A stretch of DNA of 64,000 bases, from NCBI RefSeq assembly GCF_036327755.1, contig NZ_CP109596.1:7130001-7194000 (forward strand). The letters are read 5' to 3'. The translations under genes and the position numbers were made by a program. The stretch comes from Nocardia sp. NBC_01503 (lineage in GTDB: Bacteria > Actinomycetota > Actinomycetes > Mycobacteriales > Mycobacteriaceae). The notes beneath the pieces are model-generated. The model was given only the letters and a program-made list of their open reading frames with translations. It did not search any database and was not told where the DNA came from. How positions within the stretch are numbered: the first letter of the stretch is position 1; every line of letters begins with the position of its first letter. Positions 63,274 through 64,000 of this stretch are shown one piece after another.

Positions 63274-64000
63274 CTATTCGGTTGAGGGGGGTGGGGTGGA
63301 GCGGCGGCGGTTCAACCACTCCTTCAGGCGTTGTCGCTCGGGCTCATTGCGGGATTGAATCCGCGACACGGTGGCAGCCATCACCTCCCCCGGATGGTGA
63401 CGGTGATTCACCTCCGGTACTCCCGAGGGATTGATATGAGGTGGAGCGATCCAGCCGGTACGACCCGGAAACGGGCTGTCCGCACCGAGTTTCACCGTCC
63501 TCCACCCACCCGGACCGTCATGCACGAGAGCGTGGCAGCTGTCGCACGCCAGGGTGAGGTTCTCGATATCGGTGCGCCCGCCCTTGGACCAATCGGTGGC
63601 GTGATGCACCGCGGCCAGACTGGCGGGAGCGGTGCAGTTGGGGCGGGTGCAACCCTTTTCGGCGGCGATCAACGCCAACCGCTGTGCCTTGTTGGCCAAC
63701 CGGTTGTTGCCACGCCCCAAATGCAGCGGCATCCCGGCATCATCGAATACGGCCAGGTACCGGGTGGAGTCCCCGGCCTCAGCGGCCAGTCGCACGGCCT
63801 CGCCGATGGACAAGGTGCCGCCGGTGGCGGTGGTGGCCACCCCGGAACGGTTCTCCAAATCGGTCAAGCTCATGGTCACCACGGTCCCCACCGGCAGACC
63901 ACGATGGGTGCCCAGCACGGCCGGATCGGCCTCGAAGCGCAGGAACCCCAGCAGCGCATCATGCGCGCGCTGGGCAGCGGTGCGGGTATCACGCTTGGCG
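63274..64000 (-). CDS. DUF222/HNH endonuclease-domain protein, C-terminal part (runs off window)
   Basis: The frame is open from the stop at 63274 to the right edge, so the N-terminus (most of DUF222) lies outside. The visible part includes LLGFLRFEADPAVLGTHRGLPVGTVVTMSL, typical of the DUF222 C-terminus, and the HNH domain: GCTRPNCTAPASLAAVHHATDWSKGGRTDIENLTLACDSCHALVH, with paired CxxxxC/CxxC zinc cysteines and the HH catalytic site. These 13E12-type repeat proteins occur in many copies in mycolata genomes; their cellular role is unknown. Confidence 0.88.
   Translation of the reverse strand, partial: AKRDTRTAAQRAHDALLGFLRFEADPAVLGTHRGLPVGTVVTMSLTDLENRSGVATTATGGTLSIGEAVRLAAEAGDSTRYLAVFDDAGMPLHLGRGNNRLANKAQRLALIAAEKGCTRPNCTAPASLAAVHHATDWSKGGRTDIENLTLACDSCHALVHDGPGGWRTVKLGADSPFPGRTGWIAPPHINPSGVPEVNHRHHPGEVMAATVSRIQSRNEPERQRLKEWLNRRRSTPPPSTE

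Overview
The window is a strongly GC-rich actinobacterial chromosome segment, most likely from Nocardia or a close mycolic-acid relative. The evidence is the codon pattern (G/C in third positions), frequent GTG and some TTG starts, a hisE...metH/PAC2 neighbourhood that I recall from the Mycobacterium tuberculosis Rv2122c-Rv2125 region, an F420-type LLM oxidoreductase, a DUF222/HNH protein and a Nocardia-like class A beta-lactamase. No rRNA, tRNA or CRISPR array was seen. Genus assignment is inference.

Left part (1-26847). The hisE 5' end lies at the edge, followed by terD. Next is a three-gene minus-strand cassette: 2OG-Fe(II) oxygenase, SAM methyltransferase and a carnitine-acyltransferase-like enzyme. 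A complete IS256-family element (4253-5667, 8-bp target duplication) has been inserted near the 5' end of the oxygenase gene. Then come an FAD amine-oxidase-like enzyme, a zinc-finger/TOPRIM primase-like protein, a WYL regulator that has lost its HTH, an acyl-ACP thioesterase, a CPBP protease, a HAD phosphatase, a Ser/Thr kinase, metH and PAC2. An adenylation-carrier-membrane acyltransferase fusion follows, with an IdeR-like iron box on an apparently leaderless promoter. After it lie a degenerate serine-recombinase-like protein divergent from an HTH/TPR regulator, a DUF2127 membrane protein, and a class A beta-lactamase divergent from a LysR gene coupled to a second, cytosolic beta-lactamase-fold protein.

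Middle (27125-43905). A translationally coupled jetA-jetB-jetC operon matches the actinobacterial (type III) Wadjet anti-plasmid SMC system, but the nuclease gene jetD is absent. A coiled-coil/four-helix membrane protein follows, then a secreted-type metallophosphoesterase, and then a vWA protein beside a 1281-residue HTH-nSTAND-TM-WD40 protein, a likely conflict or signalling pair. A small membrane protein and a VanY-type peptidase end this part.

Right part (43989-64000). Class I fumarase, an HTH-DUF5753 regulator and a 55-residue membrane protein precede a partner-switching region: MarR, rsbR-rsbS-rsbT-rsbX, a large RsbU-type phosphatase/kinase, and rsbV. It is preceded by a SigB/SigF-type promoter candidate, and no sigma factor gene is present. 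Housekeeping genes follow: LLM oxidoreductase, cyclodeaminase/cyclohydrolase, L,D-transpeptidase, folD, a YdcF-like protein, a HemK-like methyltransferase, HAD, SDR, and gabD2 divergent from a TetR gene with twin operators. A partial DUF222/HNH gene runs off the right edge. metH, the cyclohydrolase-like gene and folD together give the window a one-carbon-metabolism theme.
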